Source: Sophora flavescens (Eukaryota > Streptophyta > Magnoliopsida > Fabales > Fabaceae). Taken from it: a stretch of DNA of 64,000 nt. The notes beneath the pieces are model-generated. The model was not told the origin of the DNA. It made no database searches and saw nothing but the letters and a program-made list of their open reading frames with translations. The first letter of the stretch is position 1, and every line of letters begins with the position of its first letter. The position numbers and the translations under genes were made by a program. This document shows positions 11,719-23,672 of this stretch, piece after piece. The stretch lies in contig CM061070.1 of NCBI GenBank assembly GCA_030762895.1, positions 30,097,652-30,161,651 of the forward strand, given 5' to 3'.

Positions 11719-12155
11719 TGTTGAAGATTGGGAGTTAGGGTTTGGAGACAGGGGAAACAGAGTACTCGAAGGTTCAAAGAGAAGAGATTGTGAAAGGTTT
11801 TTTAGAGGGAAATAATATTACTTAAAAAGTTTCCGAAAGTGAAGAGTTTTCCCAAAGAAAAAAAAAACGTATGAAGAAAGATATAATGAGTACTAATGCG
11901 GTGCAGGTTTTTGAAACTGTAAATAGGCTATTGATGGGATTGATGGAAATAACTGACTCAGCATGAGAATATAATTAAATATGTCTTGTACATAAATTAA
12001 TGCAAATTTAATTATATATAGCATAGACGAGCCAGATAAAAGCATGCAAGCAGTCAATGGACGCGATTGATTATTGGACGCACAATTAACATATATTGGA
12101 CACACTTTGAGTAACAGACACACATGCAGCAGACGCGACAAAATTAGACGCACAA
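11719..12155 (-). other. Spacer between F pol and env-like ORF
   Basis: Non-coding and AT-rich. At 12025-12150 it contains six or so GGACGC, AGACGCG or AGACGAG motifs similar to those in the F LTR (45670-46000). This might be a second promoter for the env-like ORF, but nothing proves it. Confidence 0.4.
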
Positions 12156-12874
12156 TCAATCCACACAAATCATGCTAAGATGTTTTCTAATAAAGATGAA
12201 TCTGTCCTCGGCAAGAGGTTTAGTAAAGATATCTTCCCATTGATGGTCAGTATCTACAAATTGTATATCAATTAAACCTTTTTGCACATAATCTCTAATA
12301 AAGTGATGTTTAATCTCTATATGCTTAGCTCTGGAATGCAATATTGGATTCTTAGATAAATTTATTGCAGCAATATTATCACACATAAGTGGAATACTAC
12401 TTACAAACACATTGTAGTTGATAAAGCAATAGTACTTTGCCTTTTGCTTGACCATGAAACTATATTAGCTCCAATGAAATGGCATCCTCCACTGGTACTC
12501 TTTCTTTCAATTCTATCTCCAGCATAATCAGCATCACAAAAACCAAATAATATGTAATCATCATTTTTCTTAAAGCACAAACCCAGATTAGTAGTACCTT
12601 TCAAATACCTAAATATTCTTTTAACTACTGACAAGTGAGATTCTCTAGAATCAGATTGAAATCGAGCACATAAGCATACACTGAACATAATGTCAGGTCT
12701 AGACGCAGTAAGATATAGCAGAGATCCTATTATACCTCTATATACCTTTTGGTCTACCTTTTTATCTTTATCATCTTTGTTTAGTATGGACGTGGGATGC
12801 ATAGGAGTGTTCATAGGTTTGCTATCATCCATCTTCAATTTCTTTAAAAGATCCTTTGTGTACTTAGTATGATG
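12156..12874 (-). pseudogene. F pol: RT end and RNase H
   Basis: The C-terminal part of the copia polyprotein. Recognisable copia blocks are KYTKDLLKK, GSLLYLTASRPDIMFSV, RIFRYLKGT, GFCDADYAGD and SWSSKRQSTIALST, then KHIEIKHHFIRD and EDIFTKPLA near the end. The RNase H part is broken around 12400-12455, where two frames overlap and residues are missing. Coding is interrupted at 12875 by element E and continues at 18705; the reading frame is continuous when E and one TGGAT copy are ignored. Confidence 0.85.
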
Positions 12875-12879
12875 GATTG

Positions 12880-14538
12880 ATGGGCTCCGGCAAGCGAACC
12901 GGATCGAAGCAAGTAATATTAAAACGGTGAGAAACCGAGTATCAAACTCAAGGATTGGGAAACCAAGTACCACTTCACAAATTAAACGACTATTTTTATA
13001 GATTAAGAAATAAGTGTGGGAAGCTTTCAAAGAAAATAAAAGAAATAATAAAATCAAATCAAATATTTTTGGGATTTTCAAATTAAAAGAGATTCCTAGG
13101 AATTGGGTTACCACAAGATTGTTCATGTTACTAAATTGACCACCCCTTGTTAATTATCAAAATTGCTTTGAAGGCGAATTTATCCTGAATAAGTTAATGC
13201 TCCCTCTCGGGTTACAAAAACCGTGCCCAATTAAACCAACCCCTACTCTCATGGTAGTTGAATTTAGATTGAACCCTTTAAGTTTTGTGAAAATTCGTTA
13301 ATCCTCGAAGCACCGCTTCTAACTCTCGTGATTTAAGTCCTAAGTCTGATTCTATAGATCCGATACCTAATTTCACTGCTAGGTTCCTCCTTAGAGTATC
13401 TATGACAAGCAAATAAGTGCGCACCAGATTTACAAGTAATTAAAACAATAGAAATCAGATCTAAAGCAAAATCGAAATTAACAAAGGGAAAACATCAATT
13501 CACAACATAAATAAGATCTTGGGCATAGCCCCAATCCCTATAAATAAAGCTACTACTCAAGCATTGCCATGGTGATGACAAGCTTGATTAACAACAACAT
13601 AAAATAAAGCCTAAGAGAAGAAGAACCTAAAAATTTGCCTAAGTGTAGCAGCCAAAAGTGTCCCTTTAGTCTCTGCCTAATTGCCCTATTTATAGATTAG
13701 GGTAATTTGAATCCCAATCAAATACAAATTCAGATGAAATCAGTTTGTTCAGATCCAAATATTGCGCTTCACGACCGTGATGCCTGTCACGGCTAGGCCG
13801 TGACGGATTCTGCCTTGGATGTTGCTCTGCTGGTTGGTATGTCACGACCATGATGCTCATCACAGATAGGCCGTGATCAGTTTTGCCTGTGAGGGTCTGG
13901 TTCAGTTGGCACGTCACGGCCGTGATGTCCCGTGACCAGTTCTGAGTTTTCCATTTTTTTCTTTTAAGCTCTACTCGATCACAGTCGTGATGGTCATCAC
14001 GGCTAGGCCGTGATGGGCTCAGTTTGGCTCAGTTTCCTTACTTTTTCAAACTCCATCTTCATGCAAGCTCCATCATAATTGGTCATGAGCATTTTAAATC
14101 TTCATATCCAAATCAATATCTCCAAATTAATTGCCAAATCTTATCATATCCTTATTGTTGTGATAGGCAATTATTATCCAAATCCAAATTGATTAATTTG
14201 GATCCAATCTTTTATCTCAATGCCAATTGAATTATCTTTTAATCATAATAATCTAAATCCAAATTGCTTTGGATTCAAATCTGTCATGTGGGCCCTTGTA
14301 ATTTGCTTGACAATCTTCAATTTAATTTCAATCCTTCTTCTTTTTCCTCTCCTAAAAATAAGAATAAGAAAATATCAGAAAATTAATAAAAATCTGATCA
14401 AATGCACTCATTGACTCTAAAATAACCAAAATAGGAAAACAAAGTCTAATTTGGGCTAAATCAAGCATTTAACAAATTTTAATTGATGAAATCCGCTCAA
14501 AAATAATAGATAAAATATCATAAGCTAGCAGATTATCA
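12880..14538 (-). repeat. 3' LTR of element E
   Basis: Pairs with 17058-18704; the two are nearly the same length (1659 and 1647) and clearly alike throughout. TATA-like box near 13687-13695 (minus), with TCACGGCC dyads at 13769-14015 upstream of it. The polypurine tract and conserved GCTTG-CAAGC hairpin (14560-14573) lie immediately inside. Confidence 0.9.
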
Positions 14539-15920
14539 AACACCCCAAACTTAATCTTTGCTTGTCCTCAAGCAAACTAAAGCTCAAAAAGACTCGAAAC
14601 TTAGCAAGCTCAATGGACTCAATCAAACTTCACATAATCTTCATGCAATTTTATCAAAACAATTCCAATCAATGTTTCCCCCTATTTCATTATAGTAATC
14701 CCCACATTCATTTACTTCAAACAAAGAGAATTCCATCATTCATGCAATTATTAATCTAAGCAAAGCATCCAAGTTACACACAAAAGGGAGATAACCAATT
14801 TCAAACATTTGCCTTCCTTATAAGGGCATTTAATAATTGACTCATTCGCTCAATTTGTCTAGACTATAAACTTTCACTCAATTTCACATTTCAAGAGCAC
14901 TTTCCATGAATTTGATTTTCATCTCAAACAAAGTTCCCACGAAAACATGCATGCAACATCAAAAGGTCTTTTAAAGGCTGTAATGTGGCCTGATTAAAGG
15001 TAGGATATTCAAAGGTACTAGGCTTAAGTCCTTAGGAACTAAGAGAGCATGAAACTTTTTACACTTTTATTTTCACTCTAATTCCTTTTTTCAAAAATTT
15101 TTTGAATTTTTTATTTATTTATTTTTTTTTGGTGTCTACAACCTAGTTCCTTTGACACCCTTTTATTTTGCCCCTTTTTGGCAATTTTTTTTTATTTTTC
15201 TTCTTTTTCTTTTTCCCTTTGCCTTTGGCTTCAACCTATATTTTTTTTCTTTTTCTCAATCCAAAACAACATATCATATCCTTGTAGCCACCCCAAACTT
15301 AGTTTCCTTCAACCCTTGTCTTGCTAAGCATCCATGCTCTCCTAAATCCTAAGATTGGGTTAACATGGTTTTTCCGAATTTTTGGCTTATAGCATAAGGT
15401 CATCAAGAAACAATAGGCTATTAGGCTCAATGTGGCTAACTAGGGAACATGCATTAGGGATGGTTCTTTTTAGTCCAAGTAGCTATTTCAAAGAAAATTG
15501 CCTAAATCATTTGATGCAAACATATAAACATGCAAACCATGAAGAGATTCAAGCAAATCCAGGAAAGTGCAACTTAAAAGTGATTCACACAATTTAAAAA
15601 CATTGTTGGAGGCTCAAATTCCTCACCTGGATATTTTTCGCAAATTGTTTGACCGAGATACAATCCCTAGTGTATGCACCCCTTCACCCCAAACTTGTCA
15701 TAAATCATGCATTCCAAAAATTCTCAAAGTTAAATTTTCAATTTTTCACATGGGGATCAATTTTCAATTTTCAAATCATTAGAGGAAATCATCAAAAATC
15801 AACATATTTCATGCAATCCATTTATGCTAAATTTAATAAAATCCATTCAAGCTTACCAACACAAGACTCACACACATATGACTCAGGTAAAGAAAAGCAA
15901 AATAATTAAAAAGAGAAGGT
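14539..15920 (-). other. Non-coding 3' internal region of E
   Basis: Long non-coding stretch between the E ORF and its 3' LTR. It is alignable by eye with the equivalent regions of B (35681-37151), C (25163-26663) and D (38767-40140). Shared landmarks are TTAACATGGTTTT, a run of CATGCAAACCA and AGTTCCTAGG-like blocks. Low-complexity T-rich sequence sits at 15060-15250. No convincing ORF. Confidence 0.65.
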
Positions 15921-16949
15921 TTAGAAAAACTCATTGAAGATGCTTCCACCCGTATCCCATAGCCTATGGTAAAAAGACCAAGAGATGCCCAAGATGTAAG
16001 ACCTTCCACCGGGATCCCATGGCTTGTGAAGTGGAGATGGAAGAAGCAAGTGTGATGAGATTTCATTGATTTCTTTAAGTGATATGATGAGCTCACTTCC
16101 TCCGGGGTCAAATGGTAAGTCACCTACTCCAAGAATGGCCTTTATGTAATTAGTTTCTCCATGAAGTACTAGGACCATAACTTCTTGTCGCGATCTTAGA
16201 GCCTTTGCCGCTATTGATGAAAACTCCCAATTCTCAGGCAATGACTTGAACTCCAAAGTTGGTATTTTTACTGAGTAATGTGATAGACAAATTGAAGGCA
16301 CCAACTTTGTTACATCCACACATGCATGCAAACCAACATATTTATCTAACTCAAGATTTCTAGGCTCCTCAATAGGAATGGTGAGAGAAGTATTTTCTAC
16401 ATGATTGATTTCTTTTGTGCCTTGCAAAGGAACAATAGGAGATATTTCCTCCTTGCACTCCTCTTCATGATCCTCTCCTCTTGAATCATCTTCCAGCACC
16501 ACTTCGTCTTCATTCACGTCCATGCTAGCAAATAGATTCCCTTCAATTTGAATTCCATGTTGCTTTTTTGCTAGAAATTTAGAAAATTCACTAGCTTGTT
16601 CTTCTAACCTTTGAAAGTTGTTACTTAGCATCTCTGTTACCAGTTGAGAACGTTTCTTACGCATTTTATGCCTTTGAATCATGCCACTAAATTCCTCCTT
16701 GCAACGCTCTATGCTCTGGATCAAATGTTGAGTATCTATATCCCAAAGTGATTCCAACACCTCGGGATCCAGCTTAATGTCTGGTGGCGGTTGTAAGGAT
16801 GACAAATAGGATCTCCATTCCTCCTTGGAGTATATCTTCACATGCTTATCAACTATACAATCAAACACGATCCAATCAATTTGAGATTCCCTGTTTAGAT
16901 AGAAACAATGGTCCATGTGTGGCATCCACCTAACACAAACAAAACTCAA
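15921..16949 (-). CDS. E ORF: unknown protein ending in a WDPGG-like module
   Basis: About 340 codons, first ATG at 16925-16923; the frame is open upstream from a TTG at 16949. Not recognised as a gag, protease or pol domain. The middle is helical and charged (SIERCKEEFSGMIQRHKMRK, then NNFQRLEEQASEFSKFLAKK), followed by an acidic stretch (EDEVVLEDDSRGEDHEEE). The end holds three related boxes, LPFDPGGSEL, KPWDPGGRSY and RLWDTGGSIF, like the FDPRGS and WDPGG boxes ending the B and D proteins. The DNA after the stop (AATGAGTTTTTCT and on) also matches D. It may act in packaging or replication in trans, which is inference. Confidence 0.6.
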   Translation of the reverse strand: MSFVCVRWMPHMDHCFYLNRESQIDWIVFDCIVDKHVKIYSKEEWRSYLSSLQPPPDIKLDPEVLESLWDIDTQHLIQSIERCKEEFSGMIQRHKMRKKRSQLVTEMLSNNFQRLEEQASEFSKFLAKKQHGIQIEGNLFASMDVNEDEVVLEDDSRGEDHEEECKEEISPIVPLQGTKEINHVENTSLTIPIEEPRNLELDKYVGLHACVDVTKLVPSICLSHYSVKIPTLEFKSLPENWEFSSIAAKALRSRQEVMVLVLHGETNYIKAILGVGDLPFDPGGSELIISLKEINEISSHLLLPSPLHKPWDPGGRSYILGISWSFYHRLWDTGGSIFNEFF

Positions 16950-17033
16950 AAGAAAATATCAAATATATACAAAATAAAAAAAATTGTCTAAAGTAGTTGT
17001 TTTCTTTGTTACTAATGATATTGGTATTGCCAA

Positions 17034-17051
17034 TCCCCGACAACGACGCCA
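17034..17051 (-). other. E primer binding site, degenerate
   Basis: The minus strand reads TGGCGTCGTTGTCGGGGA, matching tRNA-Asp except at two positions, both C-to-T changes. Deaminated methyl-cytosine would explain both. Confidence 0.8.
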
Positions 17052-17057
17052 AAAACT

Positions 17058-18704
17058 TGATGGGCTCCGGCAAGCGAACCGAATCGAAGCAAGTAATATT
17101 AAAACGGTGAGAAACTGAGTATCGAACTCAGGGATTGGGAAACCAAGTACCACTTCACAAATTAAACGACTATTTTAGATTAAGAAATAAGTGTGGGAAG
17201 ATTTCAAAGAAAATAAAAGAAACAATAAAATCAAATCAAATATTTTTGGGATTTTCAAATTAAAAGAGATTCCTAGGAATTGGGTTACCACAAGATTGTT
17301 CATGTTACTAAATTGACTACCCCTTGTTAATTATCAAAATTGCTTTGAAGGCGAATTTATCCTGAATAAGTTAATGCTCCCTCTCGGGTTACAAAAACCG
17401 TGCCCAATTAAACCAACCCCTACTCTCGTGGTAGTTGAATTTAGATTGAACCCTTTAAGTTTTGTGACAATTCGTTAATCCTCGAAGGACCGCTTCTAAC
17501 TCTCGTGATTTAAGTCCTAAGTCTGATTCTATAGATCCGATACCTAAGTTCACTGCTAGGTTCCTCCTTAGAGTATCTATGACATGCAAATAAGTGCGCA
17601 CCAGATTTACAAACAATTAAAATAATAGAAATCAGATCTAAAGTAAAATTGAAATTAACAAAGGGAAAACATCAATTCACAACATAAATCAGATCGTGGG
17701 CATAGCCCCAATCCCTAGAAATAAAGCTACTACTCAAGCATTGCCATGGTGATGACAAGCTTGATTAACAACAACATAAAATAAAGCCTAAGAAGAAGAT
17801 CCTAAAAATTTGCCTAAGTGTAGCAGCCAAAAGTGTCCCTTTAGTCTCTGCCTAATTGCCCTATTTATAGATTAGGTTAATTTGAATCCCAATCAAATAC
17901 AAATTCATATGAAATCAGTTTGTTCAGATCCAAATATCGCGCGTCACGACCGTGATGCCTGTCACGGCTAGGCCGTGATGGATTCTGCCTTGGATGTTGC
18001 TCTGCTGGTTGGTCTGTCATGGCCGTGATACTCATCACGGCTAGGCCGTGATCAGTTCTGCCTGTGAGGGTCTGGTTCAGTTGGCACGTCACGACCGTGA
18101 TGGACATCACGGCCAGGCCGTGACCAGTTCTGACTTTTCCATTTTTTTTCTTTTAAGCTCTACTCGATCACGGCCGTGATGGGCTCTGTTTGGCTCAGTT
18201 TCCTTACTTTTTCAAACTCCATCTTCATACAAGCTCCATCATAATTGTTCATGAGCATTTTAAATCTTCATATCCAAATCAATATCTCCAAATTAATTGC
18301 CAAATCTTATCATATCCTTATTGTTGTGATAGGCAATTATTATCCAAATCCAAATTGATTAATTTGGATCCAATCTTTTATCTCAATGCCAATCGAATTA
18401 TCTTTTAATCATAATAATCCAAATCCAAATTGATTTGGATTCAAATCTGTCATGTGGGCCCTTGCAATTTGCTTGGCAATCTTCAATTTAGTTTCAATCC
18501 TTCTTCTTTGTCCTCTCCTAAAAATAAGAATAAGAAAATATCATAAAATTAATAAAAATCTGATCAAATGCACTCATTGACTCTAAAATAACCAAAATAG
18601 GAAAACAAAGTCTAATTTGGGCTAAATCAAGCATTTAACAAAATTTAATTGATGAAATCCGCTCAAAAATAATAGATAAAATATCATAAGCCAGCCGATT
18701 ATCA
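17058..18704 (-). repeat. 5' LTR of element E
   Basis: Starts TGATAATC on the minus strand at 18704 and ends at 17058 beside the primer site. TATA-like CTATAAATAG at 17861-17870 (minus). Dyads at 17942-18181 are more complete than in the 3' copy, where one CATCACGGCC half is missing. Confidence 0.9.
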
Positions 18705-19927
18705 TGGATGACCTCGTCCACTGTTTGTTTAACTTGAAGTCCAAGAAAGAACTTGAGTTCTCTCATCATGCTCATTTCAAACTCTTTCTGCATAAGCTTA
18801 GAGAATTCCTTGCATAGAGATTCATCAGTAGCACCAAAGATTATGTCATCAACATATATTTGAACAATAATAAAACTGGACTTATTGGATTTTCTAAATA
18901 AGTTTGTGTCAACCTTTCCTCTACTGAATCCATTGTCCATTAACAATGAACTTAATCTTTCATACCAAGCTCTAGGAGCTTGTTTAAGACCATATAAAGG
19001 TTTCTTTAACTTATATACATGTTTAGGTTGGGTTTCACTTTCAAAATCCGGAGGTTGCATAACATACACTTCCTCACTAATAACACCATTTAGAAAAGCA
19101 CTTTTTACATCCATTTGAAATAGCATGATATTATGATGTGCAACAAATGATAATAAGATGCGAATAGCTTCTAGTCTAGCAACCGGTGCAAAAGTTTCAG
19201 TATAGTCTATACCTTATTCCTATGAGTAACCATGTGCAACAAGTCTAGCTTTATTTCTTATCACCTTACCATTTTCATCAAGCTTGTTTCTATAAACCTA
19301 TTTGGTTCCAATAACTGATTTTTCTTTTGGTAAAGGCACAAGAGTCCATACTTCACTTCTCTCAAAATGGTTCAGTTCTTCCTGTATTGCTAGAATCCAC
19401 CCCTCATCCAGTAGAGCCTCGTCTACTGTCTTTAGTTCTAACTCAGAGACTAATGCAGAAACATCTTGCTCTCTGAATGTAGATCTGGTTCTTAGCCTGT
19501 CATTAGGATTTCCAATGATTTGATCTTGTGGATGATAATTCTTGAAGTACCAAGATCTCTGAACATTTTCCTGTTGAGGAGTTGAAGTTTCTGACTCATG
19601 TTGTTGAGGGTCGTCCAATTGATCATCAGGTTTAACATTTGCTTGATTTTCAGAATCTTTGAGATTTAAATCTGCAATAGCTTCATCAAGCTCTGATAAT
19701 TTCTTATAAGGCAGCTTGTCATCAAACTTAACATGTATACATTCTTCTACTACTAAGGTTCTAGAATTGAAAACTCTAAACCCTTTTGATGAGTCAGAAT
19801 ATCCTAACAGAATTCCATTATCTACTTTAGCATCAAACTTACCAAGTTGATGTTTAGTATTCGATATAAAACATTTACAACCAAAAGGATTAAAGTAATA
19901 TATGTTGGGTTTTCGTCCTTTCCACAA
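18705..19927 (-). pseudogene. F pol: integrase C-terminus and reverse transcriptase
   Basis: Copia reverse transcriptase. The frame from 19927 covers the integrase C-terminal region (GCKCFISNTK, GILLGYSDSSKGFRVFN) and the start of RT (ELNHFERSEVWTLVP). A stop near 19297 follows, with another about 19215. The next open piece (19126-18705) has the catalytic motifs MDVKSAFLNG and YVDDIIFGA, plus KKPLYGLKQAPRAWY. Element E cuts it at 18704, after GLQVKQ. Confidence 0.88.
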
Positions 19928-20400
19928 TTAATAAGGAGTCTTATTCAAGATTGGTCTAATGTATATTCTGTTCTGAATGTAGCAGGCAGTATTAACATCT
20001 TCAACCCATAAGTGTCTAGGGACAGAGTTGTCATTGATCATTGTTCTAGCCATCTCTTGAAGAGATCTGTTCTTTCTCTCTACCACACCATTTTGCTATG
20101 GTGTTCTAGGTATTGAGAAGTTGTGAAGTATACCACTTTCTTCACAGAACTTTTGGAATAGCTCATTTTCAAACTCTCCCCCATGGTCACTTCGGATTGA
20201 AGTGATACACATGCCTTTTTCATTCGGTACACGTTTTCAAAATACAGAGAAGACCATGAATGACTCATCCATGTGATCTAGGAACATAACCCATGTCCAT
20301 CTAGTGTAGACGTCTACTATGACTAGACCATATTTCTTTCCGCTGACAGAGGCAGTCCTAGTTAGTCCAAACAGATCAAGGTGTAGCAGCTCTAGTGGTC
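19928..20400 (-). pseudogene. F pol: integrase core
   Basis: Copia integrase catalytic domain, read from several frames of the minus strand. It has LDLFG (first Asp), then RSDHGGEFENELF (second Asp) and QNGVVERKNRSLQEMARTM (Glu), so the D,D,E residues are present. It carries point stops (before KRVPNE, before QNGVVE and before LWKG), so it is inactive. Confidence 0.8.
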
Positions 20401-21108
20401 TATTGGTGCTAACAATATTCTTAGATTCAAAGGACCCTTTGACTTGTTTTCCCTTTTGACATGCATCACAGAGAGCATCAGATTTGTACTTAAGGTTAGT
20501 AATCCTCTCACGAGGTTATGCTTATTTAGCTTTGAAATTAATTTCAAGCTTTCATGACCTAGCTTTTTGTGCCCAATCCATCGCTCATCTTCAGTGGACA
20601 CTAGACATGAGGCATTTTGATTTGTGAGGTCCTCCAAGTCAATCTTATACATATTGTTTTGTCTTTTGGCAGTGAATAAGAGTGATCCATCAGTCTTCTT
20701 GACATTACACATGTTCTTATCAAAGGAAACAGCAAACCCACTATCACATAATTGACTTATGCTTAGCAGATTGTGTTTTAAACCATTAACTAAAAGTACA
20801 TTATCGATGGAGGGAAAAGGATGTTTACCAATTTTACCTATTCCAGTGATCTTTCCTTTTTAATTACATCCAAAGGTAATCCAGCCGCCATCCTTATGGT
20901 TAAGGCCTTGGAACATACACCTTTCTCCCGTCATGTGACGTGAGAAACCACTATCCAAGTACCACGATGTGTGTTTCTTTCCTGTTGTTAAGCAAATCTG
21001 CAACAGGTATAATCTTATCTTTAGGTACCCAGATTGACTTGGGTCCTTTTTTGTTAGTAGTCATTAGACGAGCATGGTTGGTATGCTTGTGATGTATGCA
21101 CATAGATA
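20401..21108 (-). pseudogene. F protease and GAG-pre-integrase region
   Basis: An aspartic-protease active site appears as WYLDSGFSRHMTG at about 20960-20920. Further along, at 20392-20712, comes the zinc-binding pre-integrase block (WIGHKKLGHESLKLISKL). Several frame breaks separate the pieces. Confidence 0.7.
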
Positions 21109-21648
21109 TTACATGACCACCTTTTCCACATACTTTACACCTTTAACATGCTGTGTTTGAGCTTTTGAATCTCTATTATACGTATGTGGTTTTGACTTTT
21201 TATGAGATGCTTCATGCTTCTCTTTGTCATAACCAAGGATAGACTTATCATGAGATGACCTAGAGTACCTTAAAATTAAACTCAGTTTATCTAAGCCACC
21301 TACAAATTTAGACAGAGTGTCTGTCAGGTATGTCACAGCTTGTTTCAGTTTTGCAACTTCACAAGAAACATTGGGCTTACACTTGAGTTTGTCAGTTAGA
21401 CTGACATTCCCAGATTTAAGGTTATTATTTTCATTTACAAGACTTTTTATCCATGCAAATCCTATCATAATCTTTAGATAGTTTTGAAAATCTCTTTTTG
21501 AGACTTCTATAATCATGAGACAAAATTGATGAGTTGTGAAATAATTCATCAAATGCATCTTGAAGGATGGATGGGTCAGAATCCATTACCTCAGCATCAT
21601 TGTATTCACATTCTGATGATGTATCAGCCATGAGCCAGATATTTGCCT
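21109..21648 (-). pseudogene. F gag C-terminal part
   Basis: The minus-strand frame enters from the B insertion site at 21648 and reads ANIWLMADTSSECEYNDAEV. It then has the charged, coiled SKLSKDYDRICMDK segment, with a frame change near 21450. This is the stretch of Gag after the zinc knuckle in SIRE-type elements. Coding upstream is at 43649. Confidence 0.65.
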
Positions 21649-22932
21649 TGATAAGCCTCTGGCTCATCTGGTTTTATGGCTAGTATGACCAGGGTTTTGT
21701 GCAAATTATATCCAATTTTCACCCAAATTAGATTAGATTGTCCTCAAGCAAGGTTTTGAGTCTCTAAAGTAGTTTTAGGTTAATTTAGCCAGTTTTGAGT
21801 CAAATAAAGCACTTATGGCTATTTTGGTGTTTTCAGGTTAAGTTAGAAGTCAAGAGAATAAAGAATCAGGGAAATTTCAAGTCTGGAGGAGTTCGCCTTA
21901 CGAGAGTTTTCTCGCCTCGCGAACCTGAAAGCTAGCAGAACAGTAAAAATGTCATCCTCTCTGGTTCGCCCCGCGAACAATACCTCGCCTCGCGACCCTG
22001 ATAGCTGAATGTTCCAGAGAAATGCAAACCGTTCTGTGTCACCTCGCGGATCCATGTCTCGCCTCGCGAGACTGAAGACCAGAAGCCATGACCTTTCCAT
22101 TCCTCGCCCCGCGAGCAATACTTCGCCCCGCGAGAAGACAAAACGTTGCTGACTCTTCAGGACATTCGCCTCGCGAATGAGGGCTCGCCTCGCGAGTGGG
22201 CTCAGTTTATGAATAATTATAAAAGGCTGTTCTGGACAGATTGGAAGAACTTTTTGCTTCTCCATAGTTTTGCATATTTTCTGTGTGTTTCGTTTTTTTC
22301 ATGGAGAACTGATTTTATAGATTAATCTACTGTAATTGATTTCCACCATACTTGAGGTTCTTGTAATTCATGTTTTGTATGCTTTTCCCTTTTCAATACT
22401 ATGTTATACATTTCTGTTTGTTTAATTCAGAAGTGTATAGTGTTGTGTTGATTCATTTCAGTGATGTTATGTTCCTATACTTAATCGCGTTTGTTTAATT
22501 CGCGTGTGTTCATTCATGTTCGTTTAGTTCATGAGGGCTTAACCCCGTTTGTTTAATTCGGGAATAGGAACATATATCCGTAGTAGCAATTTCGTTTGTT
22601 AATTGTTGCTACAACTGAAAGGGGATTAGAATCTGCTTAGGGCTTGGAATTACATGAACCGATGATAGTTGTGAAATCGAGAACAGTAGATTAATCGTCT
22701 TTAGCTATTTGATAACCTTTTCAACTTGCTCTGTTTTATTGTTCTGTTTTTGCATTGTTTTCCATTTGCAATTCCAACCAACCAACCAACCCCCCCCCCC
22801 CAACAAAAAAAACTGATTTTTGTGGTAAATAACAAGCCAAGAGTCCTTGTGAGACGACATCCGAGTTGTCGCCCTAAACTACATTTTTATAAACCGCTCG
22901 TTCTTTTTGGCGCGTGCGCGACAGCGCGACCA
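21649..22932 (+). repeat. 5' LTR of element B
   Basis: Starts TGATAAGCC and ends GCGCGACCA. TATA-like ATTATAAAAG at 22216-22225. Upstream, at 21897-22198, are about ten TCGCCTCGCGA or CTCGCGAGG motifs. A C tract (22789-22800) lies near the end. The last 150 bases are the same as the corresponding end of the C LTR, and the matching region of D is similar, so B, C and D are one family. Confidence 0.92.
21897..22198 (+). promoter_or_regulatory. CGCGAGGCGAA-type motif cluster in B LTR
   Basis: Roughly ten copies of TTCGCCTCGCGA, TTCGCCCCGCGA or their inverses, often in facing pairs, immediately upstream of the TATA-like box. Equivalent clusters occur in the C LTRs (24402-24605, 32929-33130) and the D LTRs (38333-38553, 42424-42643). 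Confidence 0.5.
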
Positions 22933-22937
22933 AAAAT

Positions 22938-22955
22938 TGGCGCCGTTGCCGGGGA
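22938..22955 (+). other. B primer binding site (tRNA-Asp)
   Basis: TGGCGCCGTTGCCGGGGA, a perfect complement of the tRNA-Asp 3' end, five bases after the LTR. Confidence 0.92.
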
Positions 22956-23020
22956 CTCTTGTTTGTTATTTTCGCATTTTTTCTTCTTTTCTTTTTCTTT
23001 TATTTTCGTTTTCGTTTTGA

Positions 23021-23672
23021 ATTGGTCTGGCTACTAGGTCTAATTGCCCTGAATTGTGTGATTTTGATCCTGAAATTGAAAGAACACTACACACACGCCG
23101 TAGAGAAATTCGGGCTAGCACTAGTAGTGATTCTAATTCTAAAATTGTTTTTGCTAATATGGGTGACCAAAGGACATTAAGACAGCTTGCTGCCCCTGAT
23201 GTTAATTATAATGGCTTGTGTATTGCATATTCTAGTGCTGATACCCCCTTTGAATTAAAATCTGGTTTCATTCACTTGTTGCCAAAGTTTAGTGGTCTTG
23301 CAGGTGAGGATCCACACAAGCACTTGAAGGAATTCCAGGTTGTCTGCTCCACAACCTCGAGATCAGAAAGAGTAACTGAGGATCACATCAAACTGAAAGC
23401 CTTTCCGTTTTCACTCCAGGGCGCTGCAAAGGATTGGCTGTTATATCTTGAGCCAAACTCTATTACCACCTGGAACGATTTGAAGAAGGTTTTCTTAGAG
23501 AGATATTTTCCTACCTCCAGAGCTGCATCAATCAGGAAGGAAATATATGGAATTAGACAAGGAAATGATTCGTTGGCTGAATATTGGGAGAGATTCAAGC
23601 ATTTGGTATCCAGTTGCCCTCAGCATCATATTTCTGAACAACTTCTTATCCAGTACTTTTATGAGGGGTTAC
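23021..23672 (+). CDS. B Gag, N-terminal part
   Basis: Capsid region of an Athila-type Gag. Core blocks are FELKSGFIHLLPKFSGLAGE, LKAFPFSLQGAAKDWL and WNDLKKVFLERYFPTSRAAS. The first ATG in frame is at 23159 (MGDQRTL), but the frame is open from 23021. The upstream residues CDFDPEIERTLHT and RASTSS match those of element C with mainly synonymous differences, suggesting translation begins upstream at a non-AUG codon or by splicing. The frame runs unbroken to the C insertion at 23672 and resumes at 33546 in the same phase. Confidence 0.8.

Larger units (their letters stand above)
12880..18704 (-). mobile_element. Non-autonomous Athila-like element E
   Basis: Complete element of 5.8 kb with two LTRs, TGATAATC at one end and GGAGCCCATCA at the other, and a perfect 5-bp duplication TGGAT at 12875-12879 and 18705-18709. 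The internal region (14539-17057, 2.5 kb) has one sizeable ORF and no RT or integrase, so it must depend on other elements. It inserted into the F RT region. LTR sequence resembles A0 and A1. Confidence 0.92.
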
